Positions 42,065-50,829 of a DNA stretch of 64,000 nucleotides are shown piece by piece. Position 1 is the stretch's first letter. Each line of letters begins with the position of its first letter. The stretch lies in assembly GCF_027533845.1 (NCBI RefSeq), contig NZ_JAPZVN010000004.1:372001-436000 (forward strand). Reading direction: 5' to 3'. The notes under the pieces are model-generated. The model was not told where the DNA came from. It made no database searches and saw nothing but the letters and a program-made list of their open reading frames with translations. The DNA is from Streptomyces sp. RPT161 (GTDB taxonomy: Bacteria > Actinomycetota > Actinomycetes > Streptomycetales > Streptomycetaceae). The position numbers and the translations under genes are program-made.

Positions 42065-42387
42065 CCGGGGAACGGGCGGAGTTGGTGGAGGGGTTCCTCC
42101 AGCCCACCCGGCTGAAGATCGTCGCACTGCTGTCGGGCTGCGCGTCGGCCCAGTTCCGGGTGGTTCGCGATCGGTTGGAGTTGTCCGATTCGCTGCTGTC
42201 GAAGCATGTGTCCGGTCTGAAGAAGGAAGGCTTCGTCACGGTGCGCAAGAGCATCGTGGGCAGCATGCCGCAGACCTGGCTGTCGCTGACCTGGCGGGGG
42301 CGCAGGGCGTTCGTCGGCCATGTGGCGGCGCTTCAGAAGATGGCGGACGACGTGGTCTGGCCGGCGGAGTCAGACGCCCCCGACTGA
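42061..42387 (+). CDS. Winged-helix regulator (ArsR/MarR-like, single domain)
   Basis: This is a 108-residue DNA-binding protein. The sequence LQPTRLKIVALLSGCASAQFRVVRDRLELSDSLLSKHVSGLKKEGFVTVRK, in outline, with a following LSLTWRGRRAFVGHV wing-helix, is typical of the small transcriptional regulators that pair with membrane proteins (PF13601-like). The start is GTG 42061, overlapping the membrane-protein stop. It probably binds the TCAAGT sites upstream of the operon. Confidence 0.88.
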   Translation: MTGERAELVEGFLQPTRLKIVALLSGCASAQFRVVRDRLELSDSLLSKHVSGLKKEGFVTVRKSIVGSMPQTWLSLTWRGRRAFVGHVAALQKMADDVVWPAESDAPD

Positions 42388-42397
42388 CCGCGGGGCA

Positions 42398-42432
42398 AGG
42401 GGTGTCAGCCGCCTTCGGCGGGTGGCACCCCT
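42398..42432. terminator. Hairpin between convergent genes
   Basis: The arms AGGGGTG/CACCCCT and CCGCC/GGCGG, with a short internal mismatch, fold into a stem with loop TTC. It is located between the winged-helix regulator and the CAP-domain gene, which converge. Confidence 0.65.
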
Positions 42433-42490
42433 GTTCGCCCTCCGGCCCAACTGGGTTACGGCTCAAGGGAGTTACCGCTGGCGCGCGCCG

Positions 42491-43243
42491 CTACTGGGAG
42501 AAGTCCTGGGTGAGCCAGACCGTGCCCGCTGGGTCGCGGTAGGTGGCGATGCCTATGTGGGCGTAGGTGGAGCTCAGAATGTTCCGGCGGTGGCCGTCGT
42601 TCGGTGGCTTCTCGTCCAGCATGCCCTGCGTCAGTTGGATGGCCATCGATGCCACCGCCCGCCGCGTGTCGCTCAACGGGCCGCCCTCGCCTATGTTCTC
42701 GCCGCCCGCCGAGGCCGGTACGCCCTGCGCCTGGTCGCGTTCGTAGAACGGCGGCTCGTTGGGGCACTGGTGGGACAGGCCGCAGCCGTCGGCCATCACC
42801 TGGTTGTGCGCGGCGGCGGCTCGGGTGAGCCCGTTCAGCAGGGTGTACCCGGGTAGGCCATGGGCGGCCCGCGCCTTGTTGATCACCGCTAGCACCTGCT
42901 GGAGCGGGTCATCGGCGTTGGCGGTGCCCTGGGGGGCGGGTGGCCGCGGGCGCCGGGTGCGGTGGGCGGCCGGTATGCGCGGCGCCGGGGTACGGGCGGT
43001 GGCTGGGGTCGGGCCGGGGGTCCAGGTGGTGTCGGACGCCGGTTCCTGGCCGGTCGCCCGTTGTGCGGACTGCCGTGCGGCGGCTGTGGTGGGTGGCTGG
43101 CCGGGGGCGCCCAGGCAGGCGAAGGCGGTGCCACCGCCCAGGACGGCGATCGCCGCGCCTCCTGCCAGTGCCAGCCGTAGGCGCGGCCTGCGTGAGAGGC
43201 GGTGCCTCCGCTTTCCCGCGTCGGTGCGACGGTGCGCGCTCAT
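42491..43243 (-). CDS. CAP-domain (SCP/PR-1) protein with N-terminal anchor
   Basis: This is a 250-residue protein. An Arg-rich N-terminus, a hydrophobic helix (about residues 24-44) and a Pro/Thr/Ala-rich linker lead to a CAP domain (about 115-250). It has LAVINKARAAHGLPGY, GCGLSHQC, AGGENIGEG and NDGHRRNILSSTYAHIGIATYRDPAGTVWLTQDFS. CAP proteins are extracellular in bacteria; a common function is unknown. The C-terminal half is very similar to that of the sigma-CAP fusion at 55481-57142, so they are recent paralogues. The start is ATG 43243. Confidence 0.88.
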   Translation of the reverse strand: MSAHRRTDAGKRRHRLSRRPRLRLALAGGAAIAVLGGGTAFACLGAPGQPPTTAAARQSAQRATGQEPASDTTWTPGPTPATARTPAPRIPAAHRTRRPRPPAPQGTANADDPLQQVLAVINKARAAHGLPGYTLLNGLTRAAAAHNQVMADGCGLSHQCPNEPPFYERDQAQGVPASAGGENIGEGGPLSDTRRAVASMAIQLTQGMLDEKPPNDGHRRNILSSTYAHIGIATYRDPAGTVWLTQDFSQ

Positions 43244-43645
43244 GTGCCGTTACCTCTGGTTTTCGGGGGTGGGTGGTGCCCGGGCGGCAATGAACTTAGG
43301 CGGTTTCGGGGGCGCGGAGTGCGACTTTGGGGTCCGTTAAGGCCGGGATGAGGCGGGGCTTGGGATCACGGAGTGGGCGCACGTGAACTACGCGGTCGCA
43401 CAAGGGCGTTGAGGTAGCTGACGCTACGTCAGGGAGCCTGCGGATGTGGTCACTGGGGGCGGCGGGTGGGCGGGGACACGCGTGATCGTTGCGGTGCGTG
43501 TGGCGGGGTGCGGGGCGCGGTGGGGTGTGCGTCCCGGTTCGTTCGGGACCGGCCATCTGACGGCGCGGCCCCCAGATGGCCGTCCGTGCCGCCCGCCATC
43601 CCGGCCCGGCGTTGCGGGCCGGGAAGCGCGGAGTTGGAATCAGGT
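43244..43645. other. Intergenic region between divergent CAP and permease-fusion genes
   Basis: These 402 bases hold two promoters facing opposite ways. The only distinct element is an inverted repeat CTGACG-CTA-CGTCAG (43418-43432), which may be an operator. No credible gene is visible. Confidence 0.5.
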
Positions 43646-46276
43646 GTGAAGCTCTTTGGTGGTGCCACCGACGCCGCCCGGCTCGCGCCAGACGCCGGTG
43701 CGGGGCGAAAGGGGCTCAAGAGCGGCACCCTGGGGCTGTTCTCCTCGGTCGTCATCGGCCTGGCGTCCACCGCACCGGCGTACAGCCTCGCCGCCGCGCT
43801 CGGCCTCATCGTGGCGGGCGTCGGCCTCCAGGCGCCCATCATCACGATGCTGGCCTTCGTCCCGATGCTGCTGATCGCATACGCGTACCGGGAGCTGAAC
43901 GCGGGCAACGCCGACTGCGGTACCACCTTCACCTGGGCGACCCGGGCCTTCGGCCCGCGCATCGGCTGGATGGGCGGCTGGGGCATCATCGTCGCCGACA
44001 TCATCGTGATGGCGAACCTCGCCGAGATCGCCGGTATCTACGGCTTCCGGCTGCTGGGCTACGACGCGCTCGCGGGCAACCGGCTGTGGACGACCGTCGC
44101 GGGAGTCGGCTGGATCATCGTGATGACCGCGATCTGCTACGTGGGCATCGAGCTGTCTGCCACCGTGCAGCGCTGGCTGCTGTGCATCGAGGTGGCGGTG
44201 CTGCTCCTGTTCGCGGTGACCGCCCTGGTCAGGGTGTACACCGGCAACCCGCCGACCGCGATGCGTGTGTCCGCCTCGTGGTTCGACCCCTTCCAGGTGG
44301 CCTCCCCCAGGGCGCTCACCGAGGGCATCCTGGCCGCGGTCTTCATCTACTGGGGCTGGGACACCGCCGTCACGGTCAACGAGGAGACCGCCGACAGCAC
44401 GCACATCCCCGGCCGCGCCGCGGTCGTCTCCACCCTGCTGCTGCTGGGCCTCTACGGCCTGGTCGCCACCTCCGCGCAGGCCTTCGCCGGGATCGGCCGC
44501 ACCGGGATGGGCCTCGGCAACGCCGCCCACTCGGGTGATGTGCTCTCCGGCCTGGGCAACGCCGTCTTCGGCAGCCACGGCACCGGACTGTTCCTGTCCC
44601 GGCTGCTGGTCCTCATGGTGCTGACGTCGGCGGTGTCGTCGGCCCAGACCACCATCCTGCCGATGGCCAGGACCGTCTTCTCCATGGCCGCGCACAAGGC
44701 CGTGCCGTCCCGCTTCGCCCGGGTGCACCGCAGGTTCCTCACCCCGACCTGGTCGACGGTCGGCATGGGCCTGGCCTCGATCGGCTTCCTGGTGCTGCTG
44801 ACCGCGTTCAGCCGTGACGTACTGGCCGACTCGATCCAGTCGGTGGGCCTGGCGATCGCTTTCTACTACGGCCTCACCGGCTTCGCCTGCGTCTGGTACT
44901 ACCGCGGGGTGCTCACCCGTAGCGTCAGGGACCTGCTGTTCAAGGGCCTGCTGCCGGGGCTCGGCGGGCTGATGATGCTGTTCCTGTTCTGCTACGCCGC
45001 CTTCGACGTGTACGCGAACCCGAAGTACGGCGTGACCTCGGTCCACGTACCGCTGGTGGGACAGGTCGGCGGGGTGACCGTGGTGGGCCTGGGCGCGCTG
45101 CTGCTCGGCGTCGTGCTGATGCTGGTCATCACCCGTGAGCACACCTCGGCGCTCAGGCTCCAGCGCAACCTGCTGCCGCAGCGGCTGCCGCCGCAGACAG
45201 CCGTGGAGCTGGCCAGCCGGTATGTGCCCGCCGACAGCGGGTCCGGGGTGGGCGGCGACTGGTTCGACGTCATCCCGCTGTCCGGTACGCGGGTCGGCTT
45301 GGTCGTCGGCGACGTGCTCGGCCACGGTCTGCGCGCCGCCGCCACCATGGGCCGGCTGCGTACCGGGGTACGGGTGCTGGCCCGGCTGGACCTCGCCCCG
45401 GACGAGGTGCTGTCCAGGCTGGACGACCTGGTGGCGCTGAAGGACTCCGAAGACGGCGTCGCCGACGCCCGGCAGGGAGACGACGAGGCACGCGGGGTGA
45501 CCTGCCTGTACGCGGTGTACGACCCGGTGTCCGGGCGGTGCAGCATGGCCCGGGCCGGACACACGCTGCCGGCGGTGGTCACCCCGCACAGCGGCGTCGC
45601 CAGCTATCCCGAGCTGCCGCCCGGGCCGCCGCTGGGCGTCGGCGGTCTGCCGTACCAGAGCACGGAACTCCAGCTTCCGCCGGGCAGTCTCATCGCCCTG
45701 TTCACCGACGGGCTGGTCCAGGCCGCCGGCCGCACCGACACCGGGCTCGCCCAGTTGGCCGAAACCCTCGCCCAGCACCGGCGCCCACTGGAGGAGCTGT
45801 GCGACCGGGCGGTCGCGACCCTGCTGCCCGGGCCGGTGGACGACGACGCGGCGCTGCTCCTGGCACGCACCCGGGTGCTCGGCGAGCATCAGGTGGCGGT
45901 GTGGGAACTCCCCGCAGACCCCGAGAAGGTCGGCCGTGTGCGCTCCGCGGTCGCCGCCCAGCTCGCCCAATGGGGCCTGGAGGAGCTGGCGTTCACCACC
46001 GAACTCATCGTCAGTGAGCTGACCACCAACGCCATCCGGTACGCCGACGGCCCGATCCACGTCCGGCTGATCCGGGACCGGACCCTGATCTGCGAGGTCT
46101 CCGACACCGGCCACACCTCCCCCCACCTGCGCCGTGCCGCCACCGACGACGAGGGCGGCCGCGGGCTGTTCATCATCGCCCAGATGGCCCAGCACTGGGG
46201 CACGCGTTACACACCCACCGGCAAGACCATCTGGGCCGAGCAGGGGTTGCCGGTGGGCGAGGCCGACGGCACCTGA
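43646..46276 (+). CDS. Amino-acid permease-like domain fused to PP2C/SpoIIE phosphatase and HATPase anti-sigma-type kinase
   Basis: This is an 876-residue protein. Residues ~1-492 form a 12-helix APC-superfamily permease (SGTLGLFSSVVIGLASTAPAYSLAAALG, then FVPMLLIAYAYRELN, GWMGGWGIIVADI, IYWGWDTAVTVNEET). At ~494 it changes into ITREHTSALRLQRNLLPQ. A PP2C domain (about 515-745) with GGDWFDVIPL, VGDVLGHGLRAAATMG and DDDAALLLAR follows, then a HATPase domain (about 750-868) with SELTTNAIRYA and EGGRGLFIIAQMA. There is no frame break. It links membrane transport or amino-acid sensing to control of an anti-anti-sigma cascade in one chain. The start is GTG 43646 (weak RBS). Function is inferred. 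Confidence 0.88.
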   Translation: MKLFGGATDAARLAPDAGAGRKGLKSGTLGLFSSVVIGLASTAPAYSLAAALGLIVAGVGLQAPIITMLAFVPMLLIAYAYRELNAGNADCGTTFTWATRAFGPRIGWMGGWGIIVADIIVMANLAEIAGIYGFRLLGYDALAGNRLWTTVAGVGWIIVMTAICYVGIELSATVQRWLLCIEVAVLLLFAVTALVRVYTGNPPTAMRVSASWFDPFQVASPRALTEGILAAVFIYWGWDTAVTVNEETADSTHIPGRAAVVSTLLLLGLYGLVATSAQAFAGIGRTGMGLGNAAHSGDVLSGLGNAVFGSHGTGLFLSRLLVLMVLTSAVSSAQTTILPMARTVFSMAAHKAVPSRFARVHRRFLTPTWSTVGMGLASIGFLVLLTAFSRDVLADSIQSVGLAIAFYYGLTGFACVWYYRGVLTRSVRDLLFKGLLPGLGGLMMLFLFCYAAFDVYANPKYGVTSVHVPLVGQVGGVTVVGLGALLLGVVLMLVITREHTSALRLQRNLLPQRLPPQTAVELASRYVPADSGSGVGGDWFDVIPLSGTRVGLVVGDVLGHGLRAAATMGRLRTGVRVLARLDLAPDEVLSRLDDLVALKDSEDGVADARQGDDEARGVTCLYAVYDPVSGRCSMARAGHTLPAVVTPHSGVASYPELPPGPPLGVGGLPYQSTELQLPPGSLIALFTDGLVQAAGRTDTGLAQLAETLAQHRRPLEELCDRAVATLLPGPVDDDAALLLARTRVLGEHQVAVWELPADPEKVGRVRSAVAAQLAQWGLEELAFTTELIVSELTTNAIRYADGPIHVRLIRDRTLICEVSDTGHTSPHLRRAATDDEGGRGLFIIAQMAQHWGTRYTPTGKTIWAEQGLPVGEADGT

Positions 46277-46307
46277 AGCAGTACGCGGTGGGGAGCCGCC
46301 CCCGAGT

Positions 46308-46904
46308 TCAGTCCGCCACCGTGATCGCGAACGGCCGCGGCCCCCGATTGCGCAGCAGAGCGGGTACGAGCAGCATCACCGCCTCGGTGCCGCGGGCCGT
46401 GGTGATGTCGCCCAGGTCCTCGATCCAGTCGGGAGGCCAGCCCAGGTCGGCGAGGAGTGCGGCGACGGCCGACTTGGCGGCCGGATCGTCGCCCGAGACG
46501 AAGGCCCTGGGTGCGGAGTTCAGGGCGTGGGGATCGGCCATGACGGCGAAGTGCATGGTGTTGAGCGTCTTGACCACGCGGGTTCCCGGCAGGGCCAGTT
46601 GGAGGGGTTCGGCGACGCCGCGGCCGGGCGCGTTGGAGACGTCGACGAGGATCCTGCTGTGCAGCGCCTCGCGTAGCGCGCTCAGGTGGTCCAGTGAACT
46701 GCCGCCCGGGGTGGCGTTGATGACGATCGGGGCGCGGCGTACGGCTTCCTCGGGGAGGGCGAAGGCGACGGGGCGGCCGGTCCAGGTGGCCGGTGCGGTG
46801 GTGGGGTTTCGGGTGCCGATGACGATGCGGTGGCCGGCGGCGGACAGCTTGTCCGCCAGCGTGGCCGCGACGCGGCCCGATCCCAGGATGGCGAGGGTGT
46901 TCAC
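46308..46904 (-). CDS. NADPH-F420 reductase-like NAD(P)-binding protein
   Basis: This 198-residue protein is an NAD(P)-binding Rossmann protein of the F420-dependent NADP reductase/KARI-like type. It has the opening LAILGSGRVAATLADKLSAAGHRIVIGTRNP, then VVINATPGGSSLDHL and VVKTLNTMHFAVMADP. Members move hydride between NADPH and F420, or act on small substrates; the exact one is not clear. Start GTG 46904. It lies 14 bases after the IMPase-like gene on the same strand, so the two are probably co-transcribed. Confidence 0.85.
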   Translation of the reverse strand: MNTLAILGSGRVAATLADKLSAAGHRIVIGTRNPTTAPATWTGRPVAFALPEEAVRRAPIVINATPGGSSLDHLSALREALHSRILVDVSNAPGRGVAEPLQLALPGTRVVKTLNTMHFAVMADPHALNSAPRAFVSGDDPAAKSAVAALLADLGWPPDWIEDLGDITTARGTEAVMLLVPALLRNRGPRPFAITVAD

Positions 46905-46918
46905 GGTGCTCCCGGTGG

Positions 46919-47734
46919 TCAGTTGACGGAGGACAGGACGCGGACGACGGCGGTGTGCAGAGCGGGCGCCGCCGCCAGGAAGTCCTGGCTGGCCGAGGTC
47001 CAGGGGTCGCCGTGGGTGTCGGTGACCGTCCCGCCGGACTCGGCCACCAGCAGCGCGCCCGCCAGCAGCCCGGAGCGCACGTCGCTGTACTGCCAGAAGG
47101 CGTCCATGCGCCCCGCCGCGACGTGGACGAGTTGCAGCGTGGCGGGCACCGACACCCGCGTGACCAGGGCGGATTCGAGCATCGCGGTCAGCGACCGGCC
47201 GATGCGCCGGAACGTCCGCGCGTCCTCGCCGGGCTTGGCCTGGCCGGTGCCCACGTAACCGTCGGCCAGTCGTTCCTTCGCCGAGGCGCGCAGCCGCACC
47301 CCGTTGCGGAAGGCACCGCCGCCGCGCACCGCGGTGTAGGTGTCGTCGGTCAGCGGCAGGTGCACCGCGGTGACCACGGGCTGGTTGTCGCGCACCAACG
47401 TGGCGGTCACGGACCACTCCGGCATGCCGTGGACGTGGTTGATGTTGCCCTCGGCCGGATCGGTCACCCACCACTCGCCGTCCGGCAGCGCCCCGCCCTC
47501 CAGTTCGTCCACCACCCAACCGGCGTTCGGCCGGGCGGCGTGCAGCGGTGCCCGCAACTCGCCCAGTGACGCTTGGTCGTTGGTGAGCAGCGCGGCGATG
47601 AGTTCCTCGTGGCCGCCGGGGCGCGCGTCGGGGGTGAAGCGCTCGCGCAGCTTCGCGCCCGCGGCGCGGACCGCGGCGACGGCCTCGGGCAGCAGCGCCC
47701 GGTCGGTCGCGAGGGTTACGGCATGCGTGGACAT
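46919..47734 (-). CDS. Inositol-monophosphatase-family protein with an altered metal motif
   Basis: This 271-residue protein has the IMPase fold: VVDELEGGALPDGEWWVTDPAEGNINHVHG in outline, then TAVRGGGAFRNGVRL and a late GALLVAESGGTVTD with the family Gly-rich end. The usual motif WVIDPIDGT is WVTDPAEGN here, and the late motif lacks the typical W-D-x-A-A. The metal-binding Asp of DP-x-D-G is replaced by Glu, so catalysis may be altered or lost. The start is ATG 47734. It probably precedes the F420-type reductase gene in one operon. Confidence 0.8.
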   Translation of the reverse strand: MSTHAVTLATDRALLPEAVAAVRAAGAKLRERFTPDARPGGHEELIAALLTNDQASLGELRAPLHAARPNAGWVVDELEGGALPDGEWWVTDPAEGNINHVHGMPEWSVTATLVRDNQPVVTAVHLPLTDDTYTAVRGGGAFRNGVRLRASAKERLADGYVGTGQAKPGEDARTFRRIGRSLTAMLESALVTRVSVPATLQLVHVAAGRMDAFWQYSDVRSGLLAGALLVAESGGTVTDTHGDPWTSASQDFLAAAPALHTAVVRVLSSVN

Positions 47735-47875
47735 GGGTGTCCCGTCCTTCGGAGTCGGGGAGTCACCGCGGGACGGTTCTCATCGCGGCACGTGCCACGC
47801 TGGGAAGGGCGACACATATCGGCAAATGCATGTTCGTAAGCTCTGGTATTACTCGCGTGCAACTGGACCGTCCGG

Positions 47876-48889
47876 TCATTCGTCCGTGATGACGACCTTG
47901 CCGAAGTGGCCTCTGCGTTGGAAGTGGCGGTAGGCGGCGAGGGTGTCCGAGAACGGGAAGGCGCTGTCGATGACCGGGCGGAGCCGGTGCTGCTCGATGG
48001 CGCGGTTCATCTGCTCGAACATCTCGCGGCTGCCCACGAACATCCCTTGCAGGGTGAGGCCCTTGCGCAGTACCGGGGCGGGATCGATCCCGCTGCCTTC
48101 GGCGAGTACGCCGATGAGGCTGATGCGGCCACCCGTGCGTACCGCCGTGATCGACTGCGGCAACGTGCCGGCGCCGCCGACCTCGACGACGTGGTCGACG
48201 CCGCCCCCGGTCAACTCGTTCACCACTGCGCCCCATTGGGGGGTGCGGGAGTAGTTCACCCCGTCCGCGGCGCCGAGTTGGCGCAGCCGCTCCAGCTTGG
48301 CGTCGCTGCTGGAGGTGGCGATAACGCGGGCGCCGGCCAGCGCGGCGAACCGCAGCGCGAACAGCGAGACGCCGCCGCTGCCCATGGTCAGGACGGTCTG
48401 TCCCGGGGCGGATCGGCCGCGGACCGCCACCGCGTGCCATGCGGTCACCGCGGCGCACGGCAGTGTCGCGGCCTCGGCGAAGTCCAGATGCGAGGGCGCG
48501 GCGACGATGGCGTCCTGGTCGAAGACCACGTACTGCGAGAGGACGCCGTCCGTGGTGGCGCCCAGCGCGCCCGAGGTCTTCTCCGCGGTGGGCGGGCCGG
48601 AGAGCCAGCCGGGCATGAAGACGCTCACGACCCGGTCTCCCGGCCGCCACCGTGTGGCCTCGGCCCCGGTCTCGACCACTTCCCCCGCGCCGTCGGACAG
48701 GGGGACCACTCCGGGCTTCAGAGTGCGTCCGTAGACGTCTTCGGCGATCATCAGGTCGCGGTAGTTCAGCGACCACGCCCGCATCCGGACCAGCACCTCA
48801 CGCGGCCCGGGAGCCCGCAGGTCGCGTTCGTCCAGCCGTAGTGAGTCGACTCCCGCGAAGTGCGGCAGGTGGTAGTAGCTCGTCCTCAT
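47876..48889 (-). CDS. Zinc-independent alcohol dehydrogenase/quinone oxidoreductase (MDR family)
   Basis: This 337-residue protein belongs to the medium-chain dehydrogenase/reductase superfamily. It has LSDGAGEVVETGAEATRWRPGDRVVSVF, LPCAAVTAWHAVAVRG, the Rossmann loop TMGSGGVSLFALRFAALAGARVIATSSSDAKLERLRQLGA, and VDHVVEVGGAGTL. The zinc-ligand Cys residues of classical ADHs are absent, pointing to an NADPH-dependent quinone or enone reductase. Start ATG 48889 lies 7 bases from the PhzF stop, so the two form an operon. Confidence 0.9.
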   Translation of the reverse strand: MRTSYYHLPHFAGVDSLRLDERDLRAPGPREVLVRMRAWSLNYRDLMIAEDVYGRTLKPGVVPLSDGAGEVVETGAEATRWRPGDRVVSVFMPGWLSGPPTAEKTSGALGATTDGVLSQYVVFDQDAIVAAPSHLDFAEAATLPCAAVTAWHAVAVRGRSAPGQTVLTMGSGGVSLFALRFAALAGARVIATSSSDAKLERLRQLGAADGVNYSRTPQWGAVVNELTGGGVDHVVEVGGAGTLPQSITAVRTGGRISLIGVLAEGSGIDPAPVLRKGLTLQGMFVGSREMFEQMNRAIEQHRLRPVIDSAFPFSDTLAAYRHFQRRGHFGKVVITDE

Positions 48890-48896
48890 CGTGGTC

Positions 48897-49748
48897 TCAC
48901 TCCTGCGGGATCCGGACGGCCTGGCCGGTGACGCGGACGCGGGGGTCGTCAGCGGACACTTCCACCAGGAGGTCGCTGGGACGGCCCATGTCCTCACCCT
49001 GACGGATACGGACCCGCGTCGGCCCGGTGACCAGGCCCAGGGACCGCAGGTAACCGCCGAAGGCGGCGGCCGCGGCGCCGGTGGCCGGGTCCTCCACGAC
49101 ACCGCCGACCGGGAACGGGTCACGTGCGTGGAAGTCGAAGGCGCCCTCCCGCCACACAAGATGCACGGTGGTCCAGCCGTGCCGCCGCATGACCGCCTCC
49201 AGTGCCGCGAAGTCGTAGTCGAGGGCGGCGAGCCGCTCCCGTGTGCGAGTGGCGAGGACGAGGTGGTCGTTGCCCGCGAAGGCGACGTGCGCGGGGAGGG
49301 CCGGATCCAGGTCACCCTCGGCCCAGCGCAGGGCGTCGAGCGTCTGCTCGATCTGCGTGCGGTCCGCCGGGCGGGAGCGGGCGGGGACGCTGGTGAGCGT
49401 CGCGCCGCCGCTGCCGGTTGCCACCGGGACGGCGCCTGCCCGGGTGTCGAAGACCAACTCGCCGTCACCGGCGCGTTCGGCGAGGGCGACGGCCGTGGCG
49501 ACGGTGGCGTGCCCGCAGAAGGCGACTTCGGCGCGGGGACTGAAGTAGCGCAGTCGGTAGCGGCGCGCCGCGTCGTCCCGTGCCGTGACGAACGCGGTCT
49601 CGGAGTAGCCGATCCGGGCGGCGATGGACAGCATCTCGTCGTCCCCGAGCGTTTCGGCGTCGAGGACGACACCGGCGGGGTTGCCGCCCGAGGGGTCGGT
49701 GGTGAAGGCGGAGTAGCGCAGTACTCCGACGGTGTTCAGTGCGGTCAT
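48897..49748 (-). CDS. PhzF-family isomerase/epimerase
   Basis: This is a 283-residue PhzF-fold protein. The family catalytic Glu is present in GYSETAFV, with FCGHATVATAVAL and the second-half motif EDPATGAAAAAFGGYLRSLG. PhzF enzymes isomerise phenazine precursors, but most homologues have unknown substrates. The start is ATG 49748. No other phenazine genes are nearby. It is divergent from a LysR gene whose operator lies between them, so it is probably LysR-controlled together with the MDR enzyme downstream. Confidence 0.9.
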   Translation of the reverse strand: MTALNTVGVLRYSAFTTDPSGGNPAGVVLDAETLGDDEMLSIAARIGYSETAFVTARDDAARRYRLRYFSPRAEVAFCGHATVATAVALAERAGDGELVFDTRAGAVPVATGSGGATLTSVPARSRPADRTQIEQTLDALRWAEGDLDPALPAHVAFAGNDHLVLATRTRERLAALDYDFAALEAVMRRHGWTTVHLVWREGAFDFHARDPFPVGGVVEDPATGAAAAAFGGYLRSLGLVTGPTRVRIRQGEDMGRPSDLLVEVSADDPRVRVTGQAVRIPQE

Positions 49749-49806
49749 GGACCAACCGTCGCAGCCGACGCGATATCGCGTCCAACGATTCTTTTCGCTT
49801 GGTGCG

Positions 49807-49821
49807 ATCGGATATCCCGAT
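49807..49821. promoter_or_regulatory. LysR-type box (T-N11-A) between the PhzF and LysR genes
   Basis: ATCGG-ATATC-CCGAT is a perfect inverted repeat and contains T-N11-A. It lies 13 bases upstream of the LysR start, overlapping its promoter, in the 85-bp divergent gap. This is the expected place for autoregulation and control of the PhzF operon. Confidence 0.7.
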
Positions 49822-49833
49822 ACCATCGGGCGG

Positions 49834-50724
49834 GTGGACACCCGACTCCTGAGAACGTTCGAGGCCCTGGCGAAGACCGGGAGCTTCACGGCCGCGGCGG
49901 CCGAACTGCATCTCGCCCAGTCCACCGTCACCGTGCAGATCCGGTCCCTGGAACGGGAGTTGGGCACCCGGCTGTTCGACAGGCTGCCCACCGGCGCACT
50001 GCTGACCAGCACCGGACGGCGGCTGCTCGAAGAGGCCGAGGCGATGCTCGACGCCGAGGCCAGACTGCGCGCCGCGGCGGCGGCCGGGAACGGCGGCGGA
50101 ACGGTGGAGGGGCAGGTCACCGTCGGCGCGGGCGAGTCGCTGTGTTCGTCACGACTGCCCGGGGTGATCGCCTCGCTGCGGCGCACCCACCCCGGAATCG
50201 ACGTCCATCTGCGCGCCGTTGGCAGCGCCGCGGCCGTGGAGGGGCTGCGGGAGGGGCGGTTCGACATGGTGCTGCTCCTGGAGCCCGAGGTGAACCTCGC
50301 TGACCTGGCCGCTCGGCCCATCGGCCGCGAACCGTTGGTGTACCTGGCGTCCCCCGACCATCCGCTCGCCGGGCGCGAGGCCGGTTGGGACGAACTGGCC
50401 GGGGAGAGCTTCTTCGTGCACGAGGAGGGCTGCTCGTACAGCGATCACCTTGTGCGCACCCTGCTGGCGCTGCCCGGGGCCCGGCCCCGGCTCACCCGCT
50501 TCGGCAGCATCGAGGCCGCCCGCTCCTGCGTGGCCGCGGGACTCGGGCTCACCCTGCTGCCTCGGACGACGGTCGACCGGCAACTGCGCGACGGGGTCCT
50601 GGCGGTGGTCCATGGGCCGCAAGTCCCCCCGGTACCGGTGCAGTTGACCCGGCACCGGCGGCGCTGGGTGGCCCCGGCGGCGCGGGTCGTAGCCGACGAG
50701 ATCGCGCGGCTGGTCGGCGGTTGA
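49834..50724 (+). CDS. LysR-family transcriptional regulator
   Basis: This 296-residue protein has an N-terminal winged helix (about residues 1-60; LLRTFEALAKTGSFTAAAAELHLAQSTVTVQIRSLERELGTRLFDR in outline) and a PBP-like effector domain (about 85-290). Start GTG 49834 matches the family. It is divergent from the PhzF/MDR pair, the typical layout in which a LysR controls the neighbouring operon. The effector is unknown. Confidence 0.92.
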   Translation: MDTRLLRTFEALAKTGSFTAAAAELHLAQSTVTVQIRSLERELGTRLFDRLPTGALLTSTGRRLLEEAEAMLDAEARLRAAAAAGNGGGTVEGQVTVGAGESLCSSRLPGVIASLRRTHPGIDVHLRAVGSAAAVEGLREGRFDMVLLLEPEVNLADLAARPIGREPLVYLASPDHPLAGREAGWDELAGESFFVHEEGCSYSDHLVRTLLALPGARPRLTRFGSIEAARSCVAAGLGLTLLPRTTVDRQLRDGVLAVVHGPQVPPVPVQLTRHRRRWVAPAARVVADEIARLVGG

Positions 50725-50788
50725 GGCCGCGCCAAGAGCGAGGGGGCGTACCGCGGACGCGGACGGCGGGCCCCGGCGGAAACGTGGA

Positions 50789-50817
50789 GCCGCCCGGGGC
50801 GCGGTACCCCGGGCGGC
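50789..50817. terminator. Hairpin between convergent genes
   Basis: The 11-bp arms, 50789-50799 and 50807-50817 (GCCGCCCGGGG and its complement), surround a 7-base loop. They lie between the LysR and DUF3089 stops and would serve both strands. Confidence 0.75.
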
Positions 50818-50829
50818 GGCGGGCGTCGG

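Noticed and set aside
43640-46195. Long minus-strand frame opposite the permease fusion
   Set aside because: Composition is Gly/His/Gln-rich and no motif is visible, whereas the plus strand contains three recognisable domains.
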